A model generated the notes under the pieces. The model searched no databases. It was not told where the DNA came from and saw nothing but the letters and a program-made list of their open reading frames with translations. The translations under genes were made by a program, and so were the position numbers. A stretch of 59,046 nt of DNA from Candidatus Marsarchaeota archaeon (GTDB taxonomy: Archaea; Micrarchaeota; Micrarchaeia; Micrarchaeales; Micrarchaeaceae), in contig JAMCZQ010000003.1 in assembly GCA_023485295.1 (NCBI GenBank), positions 1 to 59,046 of the forward strand. The letters run 5' to 3'. Position 1 is the first letter of the stretch; each line of letters opens with the position of its first letter. Below are positions 8,661-16,742 of this stretch, one piece after another.

Positions 8661-9011
8661 CTAGGAGCCATTGTTCTCCTTTAACATGAGTATAGCCTTT
8701 GCTATGTCCCCCTTTGTCTCTTCAAGACTTTCTCTAGCTTTTTCCTCTGACACGCCTGTGCTGTCCATGACCACTTTTACGTCGTCCTGGCTTATTTCCA
8801 ATGTTATATCACGAGGCTGCTCAGATATGTCCCCGGAGATTTGAAAGCTTACAGTACCCTGGGCTTCTATCTTCGTTATTTGAGGGTTGCTTATTATTAT
8901 GTCCTTGTCCGAGCAGGCTATTACCACCTTGTCAGCCTCCACTTCCGAAGACGTGATCCCCATTTTTGCCATCATGCTCTTAAGGGTGCGCGGATCTATA
9001 TTAGGCATCAT
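8661..9011 (-). CDS. nac: Nascent polypeptide-associated complex protein
   Basis: This 116-residue archaeal NAC binds at the ribosome exit tunnel and contacts emerging chains. It has a central NAC beta domain (about 30-75) and a C-terminal UBA domain (about 78-114) ending in the helix-rich GVSEEKARESLEETKGDIAKAILML. The start ATG is followed by a second Met and then NIDPRTLK, typical of archaeal NAC. It reads in the same direction as the upstream methyltransferase, 11 nt away. Confidence 0.93.
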   Translation of the reverse strand: MMPNIDPRTLKSMMAKMGITSSEVEADKVVIACSDKDIIISNPQITKIEAQGTVSFQISGDISEQPRDITLEISQDDVKVVMDSTGVSEEKARESLEETKGDIAKAILMLKENNGS

Positions 9012-9022
9012 TCTACCATCTG

Positions 9023-10147
9023 TTATATTTTAATCGCAAATAAAGTTAATTCTTTCCTGTCGTGCGGCAGTTTTTTCACCTTTATGCTTCCGTACTTGCC
9101 AGACAGAATCTCTGCTGATTTATTTATGTTTTGCTCTATATTTGGATCGGTCATCTTCAGCGTGAGCAGCAGTTTGCCTGAATTTTTAAGCGCCTCTGCG
9201 CATACTGCGGCCATTATCGCGCTTTCCGTCGAAGGCAGGTTTACGTCTATGCACACCATGTCGAACGGCCCCAGATCTACCAACGTTGAGAGCCTTATAT
9301 TTTCGAACCTGTCTGCCAAATGCACAAAGTCATAGTTTTTTATATTGTCTGGGATTTGCAGTATCGGATAAACGTCAATCCCATTTTGCGCAACCTTGGA
9401 ATCCTTGCCAGCAAGCACTGCCATGGTTTTCCCTTTTGGCATGGCTGCATAATTCATGCTCCCTGTGTCTATTGCGACCACACGTATGCCGTGATCCAGC
9501 ATGTACCTGCTCCAACCACCAGGTGCTGCGCCTATATCCAGTACTGATTTTACAAGCGATAGGTCTATGTCGAAATTAAGGACTGCCTCGTGCAACTTGA
9601 ATTCGGCGCGATTTATCTTTTTTTCCATCATGCCTTTTTCTAGGTTGCTGTGCCTGAAATAGTCTAGTGTGGCTCCATAGGAATCTTTAGGATTCGCTGC
9701 AGATACATAGGCAGCATCTTTGCAAAGTATTACGTGAAAAATCACTGCAGGCGAGGACATGCTGATAGCTGCCCCGAGCTTTTCCATCAATGTGCCTATC
9801 TCTACTTCTATGCTTTTGGCATTCCTTTGGTCAATGGCCGCTTCCCTGAGCACTTCTATTTTGGAAGACGCATAGCCTTTTTCGCTTTGCATTTCTTTAA
9901 GCTTCTCTGCTAGGTCGGAGTAGCCAGCTGAAACGCTTACCTCGCCGAGCAGCTCTTCGGCTTTGTAAATGAACGTTGAATCATGCACCGCTTTTGCATC
10001 TATCTTTTCGACGGCATCCGCTATTATTATAGAATCAGACAAGTACTTCAAGATCCGGATTCCATCTGCTATCGATTTGAGCTCGTTTATTGACTGCCGC
10101 AAAAACCTTTTATCGAAAAATACAATGTATTGCATACGGTTTGCCAC
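9023..10147 (-). CDS. FtsJ-type SAM-dependent RNA 2'-O-methyltransferase
   Basis: This 374-residue protein has a C-terminal FtsJ/RrmJ-like domain. The SAM loop is LDIGAAPGGW (203-212). Likely parts of the K-D-K-E catalytic tetrad are Lys184 (EFKLHEA), an Asp in MVCIDVN, a Lys in LLTLKMTD and a Glu in RKELT. The N-terminal 180 residues are a separate domain that may select the RNA, in the manner of the bacterial 23S enzyme RlmM. I cannot name the target base. The gene precedes nac, so it may be coordinated with translation. Confidence 0.85.
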   Translation of the reverse strand: MANRMQYIVFFDKRFLRQSINELKSIADGIRILKYLSDSIIIADAVEKIDAKAVHDSTFIYKAEELLGEVSVSAGYSDLAEKLKEMQSEKGYASSKIEVLREAAIDQRNAKSIEVEIGTLMEKLGAAISMSSPAVIFHVILCKDAAYVSAANPKDSYGATLDYFRHSNLEKGMMEKKINRAEFKLHEAVLNFDIDLSLVKSVLDIGAAPGGWSRYMLDHGIRVVAIDTGSMNYAAMPKGKTMAVLAGKDSKVAQNGIDVYPILQIPDNIKNYDFVHLADRFENIRLSTLVDLGPFDMVCIDVNLPSTESAIMAAVCAEALKNSGKLLLTLKMTDPNIEQNINKSAEILSGKYGSIKVKKLPHDRKELTLFAIKI

Positions 10148-10224
10148 CAGTTTGACATGGATATTTATTTCCCAAAAACCTTTATATTGGTGTTTTCAGA
10201 TTGTCTTATGGTATGGATGGTAAT

Positions 10225-10944
10225 ATGAAAGCCATAAAAGTTGAAGGCATAATGGCAGCGTCAAAGCCAATGGAAACTTCAGTTCAGGTTTATTATGGAA
10301 AAAAGAAAAGGATTGTAAAGGTTAAAAGGTATGCAGCTGGCCCAATATCAACCCCTTACGGGAAATTCATGCTGTATGAATTCAAGCTGAGCGACAGGTG
10401 GGGAAACTACGAGGTTTTAGCCTCGGCCAATAGGCTTGAAGCCAACCTAATGCCCAGATTTGGGAAAAAAGATGAAGTATATTTGAAAATAGATTCAGGA
10501 TGCAGGAGCGGCGAGATGTATCTTGACAACACATGCACGTGCAGGCAGCAGCTTATCGAATCAATGAAAATCATAAACAGCCACGGCTCTGGTTTGCTCA
10601 TAACTATCCCAACGCAGGAGGGCAGAGGCCACGGATTCGCAAAGAAGTATGCCACGCTGGCCCTGCAGGAATACCAGGGATACGATACATACGAAGCTGC
10701 GAAGGCAGTCAACAGGAAGGTTGACATAAGGGATTATTACGGCGTGGTTGCGCTTCTGAAATTCTTCGGTTTGGAAAGAGATCACCCAATAACGGTAATA
10801 GCGAACAACCGTTCAAAGCTTAAGGAGCTTGAAGAGAATGGATACAATCCAAAGCTAAAGCCTCTGGAAATAAAAGCAGACAGACACACAAGAAAGCACC
10901 TGAAAGCAAAGAAGGAGCATCTTGGCGAGATGGTCAAGATATAA
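10225..10944 (+). CDS. ribA: GTP cyclohydrolase II homologue (RibA-like)
   Basis: This protein of about 239 residues is homologous to GTP cyclohydrolase II, which opens the imidazole ring of GTP at the first step of riboflavin synthesis. The zinc cysteines are present (SGCRSGEMYLDNTCTC), as is the PTQEGRGHGF loop and the VDIRDYYG segment that holds the catalytic Asp and Arg. By hand alignment the catalytic Tyr of E. coli RibA (Tyr105) falls on Leu (TLALQE). Most archaea use the unrelated GTP cyclohydrolase III instead. I prefer the ATG at 10225, which has a GGATGGT upstream; ATG at 10213 and TTG at 10201 are alternatives. A TATA motif lies near 10180. Confidence 0.82.
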   Translation: MKAIKVEGIMAASKPMETSVQVYYGKKKRIVKVKRYAAGPISTPYGKFMLYEFKLSDRWGNYEVLASANRLEANLMPRFGKKDEVYLKIDSGCRSGEMYLDNTCTCRQQLIESMKIINSHGSGLLITIPTQEGRGHGFAKKYATLALQEYQGYDTYEAAKAVNRKVDIRDYYGVVALLKFFGLERDHPITVIANNRSKLKELEENGYNPKLKPLEIKADRHTRKHLKAKKEHLGEMVKI

Positions 10945-11175
10945 AACCGTAAAATAATTACAATAAAATTCACTCACAAAAATTTTATTTGTGCCGCCAA
11001 AGCCATTTTGTGCTTGATGTATTAAAAATAACGAATAAAAGTATTAAGCTAGCGAACCAACAATGCTTATTAGCTCCTTTGCGGAAATAATTCTTATCCT
11101 TTTTTGTGCGCTGAAATCTAGATCATGGCTCATCAATCAACGATGAATTCTGGCGCAAAAAGTGATAATGCAGGA

Positions 11176-11478
11176 TTAAAGAAAAGTTTTCTTGTTGTTG
11201 AATCTTTTATTATGCATGTGAACAGCACGTTTACACCAACTCTTATTTTCATTGAGAAGCGCCTCTGCATGTTTTGCAGCGTTTTTTGAAATTTTTGCAT
11301 TTATGGGCTTCAAGATTTTCAAATTGAGCCTGCTCCTATTAGTTATGCTCTCGGCTTCCTCAAAATCTGCAATTTTTTGTTCTATTACGTTTCTCACTAC
11401 ACTTGACCATTTGACCGAAGAGTACTTCTCCATCTCCTTTTTCAACTCCTTGCTTATTGAAATGATAATATTTGGCAC
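11176..11478 (-). CDS. Ribbon-helix-helix protein, VapB-like, without visible toxin
   Basis: This 100-residue protein begins PNIIISISKELKKEMEKYSSVKWSSVVRNVIEQKI, the beta-strand and two helices of a ribbon-helix-helix DNA-binding domain like that of VapB antitoxins. The basic C-terminal half (LNENKSWCKRA and following) is unlike a toxin-neutralising tail I can name. The start is GTG at 11478, with GTGAT just before it. No PIN-domain or other toxin gene lies next to it, so it is either an orphan antitoxin or a plain transcription factor. About 230 bp of featureless AT-rich DNA separates it from the RibA-like gene. Confidence 0.65.
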   Translation of the reverse strand: MPNIIISISKELKKEMEKYSSVKWSSVVRNVIEQKIADFEEAESITNRSRLNLKILKPINAKISKNAAKHAEALLNENKSWCKRAVHMHNKRFNNKKTFL

Positions 11479-11564
11479 ATAAATCACATAATTATTACAC
11501 GAATAAACATAATACTTAATATCCAGAGAGACGCATTCACGTATAATTTCTCACATGCAGAAAG

Positions 11565-11636
11565 TGGACTCTGCGGGATTCGCACCCGCGACCCCCCGCT
11601 TGCAAAGCGGGTGCTCTACTACTGAGCCAAGAGCCC
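11565..11636 (-). tRNA. tRNA-Ala(UGC), no intron
   Basis: This is a complete cloverleaf on the minus strand. The acceptor stem is GGGCTCT/AGAGTCC and includes the G3-U70 pair that marks alanine. The D-stem is GCTC/GAGC, the anticodon stem is CCCGC/GCGGG with loop TTTGCAA (anticodon TGC), and the T-arm is GCGGG-TGCGAAT-CCCGC. The discriminator is A73. CCA is not encoded. Position 54 of the T-loop reads U and position 55 G, an unusual departure from TTC. Confidence 0.95.
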
Positions 11637-11763
11637 TTTACTGCAATCGGCTTTGTATTGCTATAAAATAGGCATTAGGATTTTATAAACATTTGTTAAT
11701 GCTTGATTAGCTATGCTAGCATTGGAGGCATGCTGGATTATTGTTCCTTAGCTATGCATTGTT

Positions 11764-12198
11764 TCAACGCCTTCGCTTTGGCTTTGCTGCTTTCTTACTT
11801 GCCGCTTTGGCTTTTCTGCTCCCAGATTTCGGCTTTGCTTTGCTCGTGCTTGCACGCGCCTTAACAGCCTGTGCACTTCTTGCCTTTGCCTTCGAAATCT
11901 TTTTGTGGGGCTGGGCCTGCTTTTTCACAGCTGCGGCGCCTTTGGCTTTGGCAATTGATTTGGGCTGCGTAGCTGCAGTCAGGGTGATTAACGCATCGAC
12001 ATCCTTGGTGTCTATTTTTTCCGATTCGACGCGTCGCAGTATCTCATCTGCAATAGCGCTGTTCACCGTTTCGGAATCCTTAGACGCGTTGGACGAAAAT
12101 GCATTCTCTATGTCGCCCTTCATCAGCAGTGTCTGTATGTCCTTTAGCCTCTTAAGGTTCTTTATGTCCTTCTCTATGTCGCTTTTCTTTGCTTTCAT
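11764..12198 (-). CDS. Lys/Ala-rich protein with histone H1-like basic tail
   Basis: This 144-residue protein has two parts. The N-terminal half is helical and mixed-charge (KKSDIEKDIKNLKRLKDIQ and following). The C-terminal half, from about residue 78, is almost only Lys, Ala, Arg, Ser and Pro, ending in KAAKPKRRR, much like the tail of linker histones. Nucleic-acid binding is likely from charge alone. I recognise no family. A GTGATG ribosome binding site sits about 5 nt before the ATG and a TATA-like AAATTAAATAA lies further upstream. The opposite strand is also open over this span, but only as a reflection of the biased composition. Confidence 0.65.
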   Translation of the reverse strand: MKAKKSDIEKDIKNLKRLKDIQTLLMKGDIENAFSSNASKDSETVNSAIADEILRRVESEKIDTKDVDALITLTAATQPKSIAKAKGAAAVKKQAQPHKKISKAKARSAQAVKARASTSKAKPKSGSRKAKAASKKAAKPKRRR

Positions 12199-12281
12199 GG
12201 CCCCATCACAGGTTTTCCGTTTTTATTTGCAGCGAAGTTTATTTAATTTTTGCATGGAAATGCGGAAAAAGAGGTAAAGGG

Positions 12282-13592
12282 TTATACGTTGTAGGAATCG
12301 CCTATCGCTGGAACTATTGCTTCATAGTCCTTTGAAAAATACTCGCGCAACGATTCCGATTTGCTCTTTTCGCCGTGCACTATGAATATCCGCTTTATGC
12401 CGGAAACCTTTTTCGGTATGCTTTCAAGCTGTTTCCTGTCTGCATGGGCCGAAAGGTGGTACATTTCCACAGTCATCTGCACGTTGAGCTTTTGGTTGTT
12501 AAGGGTTACGCTCTTTGCCCCTTCCTGCATTTCCCTGCCCAAGGTCCCTTGGGCCTGGTAGCCAACGAGTATCATCTTGTTTAGCGAATTGCCGGCAAGC
12601 TTTGTCAAATAGAACATTATTGGTCCGCCAGTAAGCATTCCGCTGGTAGTCACAATTATGGAACTTTCATCGCTTGACACTATTTTGTTCCTGGTGCTCT
12701 TTTTCTCCACTGGCATGAAGTTCTCGCTCTTGAATGGATCTGAATCGCTCATCAGTATGCGGCTTTGGAGCTCCTTCCTGCAGTATATGACATTGTGCCT
12801 GTGTATTCGCAGCGCCTTGTTTATCATCCCGTCAAGATATATTGGGACTTTCGGTATTACGCCTGAGTTCATATAGTCGTCCAGTATAAAAAGCACTTCC
12901 TGAGCCCGGCCAACAGCGAAGCTCGGGATGACGACCTTGCCGCTGTTTTTTATTGTGTCGACTATGCTGTGCACCATTTCCTTCGAATTGTCCCTTTCAT
13001 CTTTGAAAATGTCGCTTGGAGCACCGTATGTGCTTTCCGTTATCAGCACGTCTGCCTTTAGGCCCTTCAGATCTGCGCCGTTGAGCAGCCTGGTCCTTGA
13101 CAGGTTTATATCGCCAGTGTACAGTATCGTCTGGTTCCCATCGCTTACCTTTATCAATGCACTGCCAAGTATGTGGCCCGCAGGTATCAGCGTTATAGAA
13201 AGCCCTTTTATCTTGAACTCCTTCTTGTACTCTTGCACAGAGTAGTGCTTTGAAAGCTCTGCAAGGCCCTCCTTGCTTACATTGTCAGGGTTCGATATGT
13301 GCATGTAGTCGCTTATCAGCACGTTGGCGAGCTCGGCCGTAGGCTTTGTGGTATATGTCTTGTTCCTGTAGCCCGCAGTGTATATGTGCGGGAGGTACCC
13401 GCAGTGGTCCAAATGCGCATGGGATATTACTATTCCGTCTATGGCGAGCAGCTGCTCGTCGCTTATCTTCGGATACTGGTCGTCTGAGCCTAATTTCACT
13501 CCTGCATCGAGCAGTATCTTTGTATCATTACCTTCTATCAGTATGCAGCTGCGGCCAACTTCGCCTGCAGCTCCAAAAAAAGAAATTTTCAA
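12282..13592 (-). CDS. Beta-CASP metallo-beta-lactamase ribonuclease, aCPSF2-like
   Basis: This protein of about 436 residues is from the CPSF73/RNase J superfamily. The zinc motif HAHLDHCGYL (about 58-67) and the later IPAGHILGSALI and LVGYQAQGTLGR segments are family hallmarks, and VIPSFAVGRAQEVL starts the beta-CASP insertion. No KH domains precede it, so it fits the short archaeal aCPSF2 group rather than the longer aCPSF1. It should act on mRNA 3' ends or in 5'-3' decay. I favour the TTG at 13592 because GGTGA ends 5 nt before it; the frame can also start at GTG 13601. The leader is described separately. Confidence 0.88.
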   Translation of the reverse strand: MKISFFGAAGEVGRSCILIEGNDTKILLDAGVKLGSDDQYPKISDEQLLAIDGIVISHAHLDHCGYLPHIYTAGYRNKTYTTKPTAELANVLISDYMHISNPDNVSKEGLAELSKHYSVQEYKKEFKIKGLSITLIPAGHILGSALIKVSDGNQTILYTGDINLSRTRLLNGADLKGLKADVLITESTYGAPSDIFKDERDNSKEMVHSIVDTIKNSGKVVIPSFAVGRAQEVLFILDDYMNSGVIPKVPIYLDGMINKALRIHRHNVIYCRKELQSRILMSDSDPFKSENFMPVEKKSTRNKIVSSDESSIIVTTSGMLTGGPIMFYLTKLAGNSLNKMILVGYQAQGTLGREMQEGAKSVTLNNQKLNVQMTVEMYHLSAHADRKQLESIPKKVSGIKRIFIVHGEKSKSESLREYFSKDYEAIVPAIGDSYNV

Positions 13593-13602
13593 TTTGTTCA
13601 CC

Positions 13603-13693
13603 TTTATTTATTTTTTTATTTTATATTTTGTATTTTATTTTTGTTTTGTTTTTTGTTTTTTTTGTTTTGTTTTAGTTTTTGTTTTATTTTGTA
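13603..13693 (-). promoter_or_regulatory. G-less, A-rich leader upstream of the beta-CASP ribonuclease gene
   Basis: On the coding strand these 91 nt contain no G at all, only A with some U and a few C, in runs such as AAAACAAAAC. Immediately after it comes the GGTGA ribosome binding site. Such a leader would be unstructured. The stretch could be an RNase landing site or a simple low-complexity spacer. TATA-like sequence is present throughout, so no promoter can be fixed. Confidence 0.45.
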
Positions 13694-13770
13694 CTTTTAT
13701 ATTTTTATCATGTCGTTTGCCTGGATTGCCTTATCATATGCAGACTCGAGAAAAAAAGTAGTGCAGTATG

Positions 13771-14520
13771 CTATTCTTCCTCTTTTTTCTGCACCTTTTT
13801 CTTTATCACTGCGATGTCCTCCATGTTTATCTCCTGCACAGGCTGTTGCTGCTGCTTTTTCTGCGGTCTGTACTGCTCATTTGCGCCATGCGGTTTTATC
13901 CTAAGGGTACTCCTCAGCGACCTGTACAGGTCGTCAAGCTGCAAGTCAATGTCCTTTATCTTCTTGTCAGTTTCGTTCAACTTTGACGTATAATTAGTTA
14001 TATCGTCCTTTATGTAGCCTATCTTCCTCTCGAGCTTCACAAACTTTAGCAGCCCTTCAAGCTCCGAATTCATCTCGTTTATTTTCCTTATTATGTCCTT
14101 CTCCTCGCTGAGCGATATCCTTGCCTGTGTTGAAAGCTTGAACTCCAGCCTGTTCTTCTGCTTTTTCAGGTAGCCGATTTTCTTTGTTTGGACGCTGTCC
14201 TTCTTTGACTCTATGAATTTGGATATCGCTATGTTCTCTGCTTCCTTGTATTCTAGCTTGCGCCTGTAGTCCTTTATCTCGCTGATCAAGCCTTCCCTGA
14301 CCTTCCTCAATTCGTCTATCTTGCCCTTTATCTCAAGCGCCTTCTGGTTGTTCGACTCCTTCACCAGGTCCCTAAGGGATTTTCTCGCATTTGGCGCTTG
14401 CTGCTTTTGTGGCTGTGCTTCTGGCTGCTTTTGCTGCTCGGCCAGAACCGTGGTCGCATCACTTGGATTCATGGCTATATCGTTTTTGTCAATTGCTGTA
14501 GTCTCTTCATTCTCTTTCAA
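13771..14520 (-). CDS. Coiled-coil protein of unknown function
   Basis: This 249-residue protein has three regions: an N-terminal 45 residues rich in Gln, Ala and Pro, a long highly charged coiled-coil region (about residues 46-200), and a short C-terminal tail with a Gln run and IAVIKKKVQKKEEE. There is no membrane segment or enzyme motif. Similar archaeal coiled-coil proteins are often annotated only as such. It lies between a glycosyltransferase and the beta-CASP ribonuclease, all on one strand, with an 8-nt gap to the glycosyltransferase. Function unknown. Confidence 0.75.
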   Translation of the reverse strand: MKENEETTAIDKNDIAMNPSDATTVLAEQQKQPEAQPQKQQAPNARKSLRDLVKESNNQKALEIKGKIDELRKVREGLISEIKDYRRKLEYKEAENIAISKFIESKKDSVQTKKIGYLKKQKNRLEFKLSTQARISLSEEKDIIRKINEMNSELEGLLKFVKLERKIGYIKDDITNYTSKLNETDKKIKDIDLQLDDLYRSLRSTLRIKPHGANEQYRPQKKQQQQPVQEINMEDIAVIKKKVQKKEEE

Positions 14521-14528
14521 AAAACCGC

Positions 14529-15713
14529 CTAATAGCTCGATTTATTTCTAGCGTTGCCTTCAATTACTTGCCTGTACGTGCTTATAAGCTTTTCAGTGAC
14601 ATTCTGCACGGAATAGCTTCTTGCCGTTGCTATGCATTCTTTATAAGAACCTAAATTATTTATAACCTTTTCTATTTTATCCGCACAATCGCTATAATCC
14701 ATTGGCCTGAACTTTTCGCCGTTTTGGCCATTTTTTATTATTTCCTTAAGCGCCAGGTAGTCTGCGCCCACCACTGGTTTGCCTGTGGCCATTGCCTCAA
14801 GCGATACTATGCCCTGGGTCTCGAATGTGGAAGGCAGGCACAGAAGGTCTGAAGCGGCATAGTATTTCGGCAGATCCGCCTCTTCTACAAAACCGGTAAA
14901 TTTAACTATGTCCTCAATGTGCGCACGCTTTGCCATTGCAATGCTGCTTGCCATTGCCGGGCCTGTCCCGACGACAACAAACTTTATGCGCTCGTGCCTC
15001 AGCTTCTTTGCCGCCTTAATTAGCGTATGTATATTCTTTTCCATGCTTATCCTGCCGACGTAAAGCACTATGTGGTCGGCGTTGCCGTCCAATAGCATCT
15101 CCCTCAAGCTTTTCGCTTTTATGCCAGGGTTGAATCTTTTCATATCGACGCCGTTGGGGACCACGTTCACGTTGCGTATGCCTTTCGCATACAGCAGCTT
15201 GCTTATCGCCATGCTGGGCGCTATCACCTTATTGCATTTGGTGTAGAAGAACCTCGCATATGGCCAGGCATACTTTATGAAAAGCTGCTGTGCAAGCTTT
15301 CCAGAAACGCCGTATTCCTTTATTACGCTCTTCCTTGTGAACAGCGTATGGAATGAGCCGACTATCGGCATGCGGCTCATCTTTGCCGCAAACATGCCGT
15401 ATGTGCCGACCATGAAAGGTGTTTGCAGATGGACTATGTCTGCATCGTATATGCCTATTTTGTTTGCCGCAAGGAATGGCATTAGCGCAAGGCTGTACTG
15501 CGGGTAGCGCCTGAATTTTATTCCAGGCACCACTATTATGTCGTCCCTCTTTGCGAACTGCTCCTTTGTCTTCTTGTTGCCTGCAGCCACAATGACTACC
15601 CTGTGGCCTTTTTGCTCGAGCGCTTTCTTGAAATCGAGCATCGAGGTAACTGCGCCATCGACGGCTGGCAAAAACGTGTCTGTGTAAAAGAAAATATTGA
15701 GTTTGTTTCGCAT
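14529..15713 (-). CDS. GT4-type glycosyltransferase
   Basis: This 394-residue GT-B fold enzyme opens with MRNKLNIFFYTDTFLPAVDGAV, typical of PimB/WcaA-like GT4 proteins. The C-terminal Rossmann half has YVGRISMEKNIHTLIKAAKKL, FTGFVEEADLPKYYAASDLLCLPSTFETQGIVSLEAMATGKPVVG, with the E-x7-E region (ETQGIVSLE) that binds the sugar nucleotide. There are no membrane spans, so it should be a cytoplasmic or membrane-associated enzyme that adds a hexose to a lipid or glycan. Donor and acceptor unknown. Confidence 0.88.
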   Translation of the reverse strand: MRNKLNIFFYTDTFLPAVDGAVTSMLDFKKALEQKGHRVVIVAAGNKKTKEQFAKRDDIIVVPGIKFRRYPQYSLALMPFLAANKIGIYDADIVHLQTPFMVGTYGMFAAKMSRMPIVGSFHTLFTRKSVIKEYGVSGKLAQQLFIKYAWPYARFFYTKCNKVIAPSMAISKLLYAKGIRNVNVVPNGVDMKRFNPGIKAKSLREMLLDGNADHIVLYVGRISMEKNIHTLIKAAKKLRHERIKFVVVGTGPAMASSIAMAKRAHIEDIVKFTGFVEEADLPKYYAASDLLCLPSTFETQGIVSLEAMATGKPVVGADYLALKEIIKNGQNGEKFRPMDYSDCADKIEKVINNLGSYKECIATARSYSVQNVTEKLISTYRQVIEGNARNKSSY

Positions 15714-15752
15714 GGTCTTGCCATTGGTATATTTGCTTGCCTGCGCGGCTGT

Positions 15753-16148
15753 TCAGAGCTTTATTGCTTCTCCGCTGGCTTCCTTTATTTTCTGCACGGC
15801 TTTTTCGGAAAATGCAGTGGCCTTTATTTTTGCCGGAGCAGAGAGGCTGCCGTTGCTCAGCACTTTATATCCTTCAAGAACCAGTTCGTTTGAATTGCTC
15901 TTTGACAAAAGCACGCTTACCGAGGAAAGGCTTATGCTTTTCAGCTTCACGGGCCTCCACTTTTTGAAGCCGCGCTTGTTCAAAAGCTCCGGATGCTTTG
16001 CAGTCATCCATGTGAAATTGTGCTTCCTTGCGCCTGCATTGCCGACCCCGCCGCGGTCGCCGGCGCCTCTTGCATTCTTTATGTTGCCTACTCCCCACCT
16101 GCGCTTGCCAAGGTATTTCCTGCTTCTTTTTTGATGCCTTACTACCAT
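15753..16148 (-). CDS. rpl15: Ribosomal protein uL15
   Basis: This 131-residue large-subunit protein is recognised by the N-terminal basic region RKYLGKRRWGVGNIKNARGAGDRGGVG and the HNFTW and NKRGFKKW segments. Its ATG overlaps the stop of uL30 by one nucleotide (TAATG). In archaea uL15 normally closes the spc operon after uS5 and uL30, often followed by secY. Here it sits about 15 kb from uS5 and no secY follows. Confidence 0.95.
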   Translation of the reverse strand: MVVRHQKRSRKYLGKRRWGVGNIKNARGAGDRGGVGNAGARKHNFTWMTAKHPELLNKRGFKKWRPVKLKSISLSSVSVLLSKSNSNELVLEGYKVLSNGSLSAPAKIKATAFSEKAVQKIKEASGEAIKL

Positions 16149-16567
16149 TAAATCATCCTCTTTATCAGGCCGTTTATTTCGTCTCCCATATAGCCCAGGT
16201 TGCCGCCCTGCTTGAACCCTAGCTTCGTGCTCTTGTAGCCATGCCTTGGCGGGTGAAGCCTTATAGGCATAAGCTCCTTGAGCTTTGACATGTCTGCTTT
16301 GCCTTCGATGAGCTCCTTTGGAGCTGCATCAAAGCCTGCCTTTTTGAGAAGCTTCCCAAGGGTATCCTCGCTGAGCTCGCCATACGCTACGTAGTTGTTG
16401 CACTTGTTAAGCATTCCTTCGTAGGAGTCCGAAACCTTCAGTATTGTGCAGTTGTTGACATGCTTCAGCCTCAACCTTTCCAGCGTTTCTGCTATGCTGC
16501 CGCGCACATTTACAGTGCCACGGATCCTGACTACTCCAATTAGCTTGTTCTTTATAGATTTCGACAT
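16148..16567 (-). CDS. rpl30: Ribosomal protein uL30
   Basis: This 139-residue protein has the archaeal/eukaryotic-type uL30 fold: GVVRIRGTVNVRGSIAETLERLRL at the start and HPPRHGYKSTKLGFKQGGNLGYMG near the end. It is first in a two-gene unit with uL15. A TATA-like TTTAATATATT lies about 60-70 nt upstream on its strand. The pair has become detached from the main ribosomal cluster at 31-37 kb. Confidence 0.95.
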   Translation of the reverse strand: MSKSIKNKLIGVVRIRGTVNVRGSIAETLERLRLKHVNNCTILKVSDSYEGMLNKCNNYVAYGELSEDTLGKLLKKAGFDAAPKELIEGKADMSKLKELMPIRLHPPRHGYKSTKLGFKQGGNLGYMGDEINGLIKRMI

Positions 16568-16742
16568 AAAAATGCGCCTTTACCTAATACCTGGGCCTTA
16601 AGCTCGCTTAATTATATTCATTACAAATATATTAAAGCTTGCCGATTGCCGCGCCAAATCTTATCTTTTTGAACATTTTTATATTTTTGCATTATGCAGC
16701 GGCACCAATAAGAATAGGTTTTAAAAAGAGGCATTGGAAAGC

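Noticed and set aside
11176-11636. Toxin-antitoxin pair
   Set aside because: Only the antitoxin-like protein exists; the adjacent sequence is tRNA-Ala and non-coding DNA.
11741-12277. A 178-residue plus-strand frame that looks like a membrane protein
   Set aside because: It is the reflection of the Lys/Ala-rich gene on the other strand; repeated AAG and GCN codons read as CTT and NGC there.
13603-13800. Small T-rich plus-strand proteins
   Set aside because: Frames here are Phe/Leu strings made by the T-rich tract and overlap the coiled-coil gene on the other strand.
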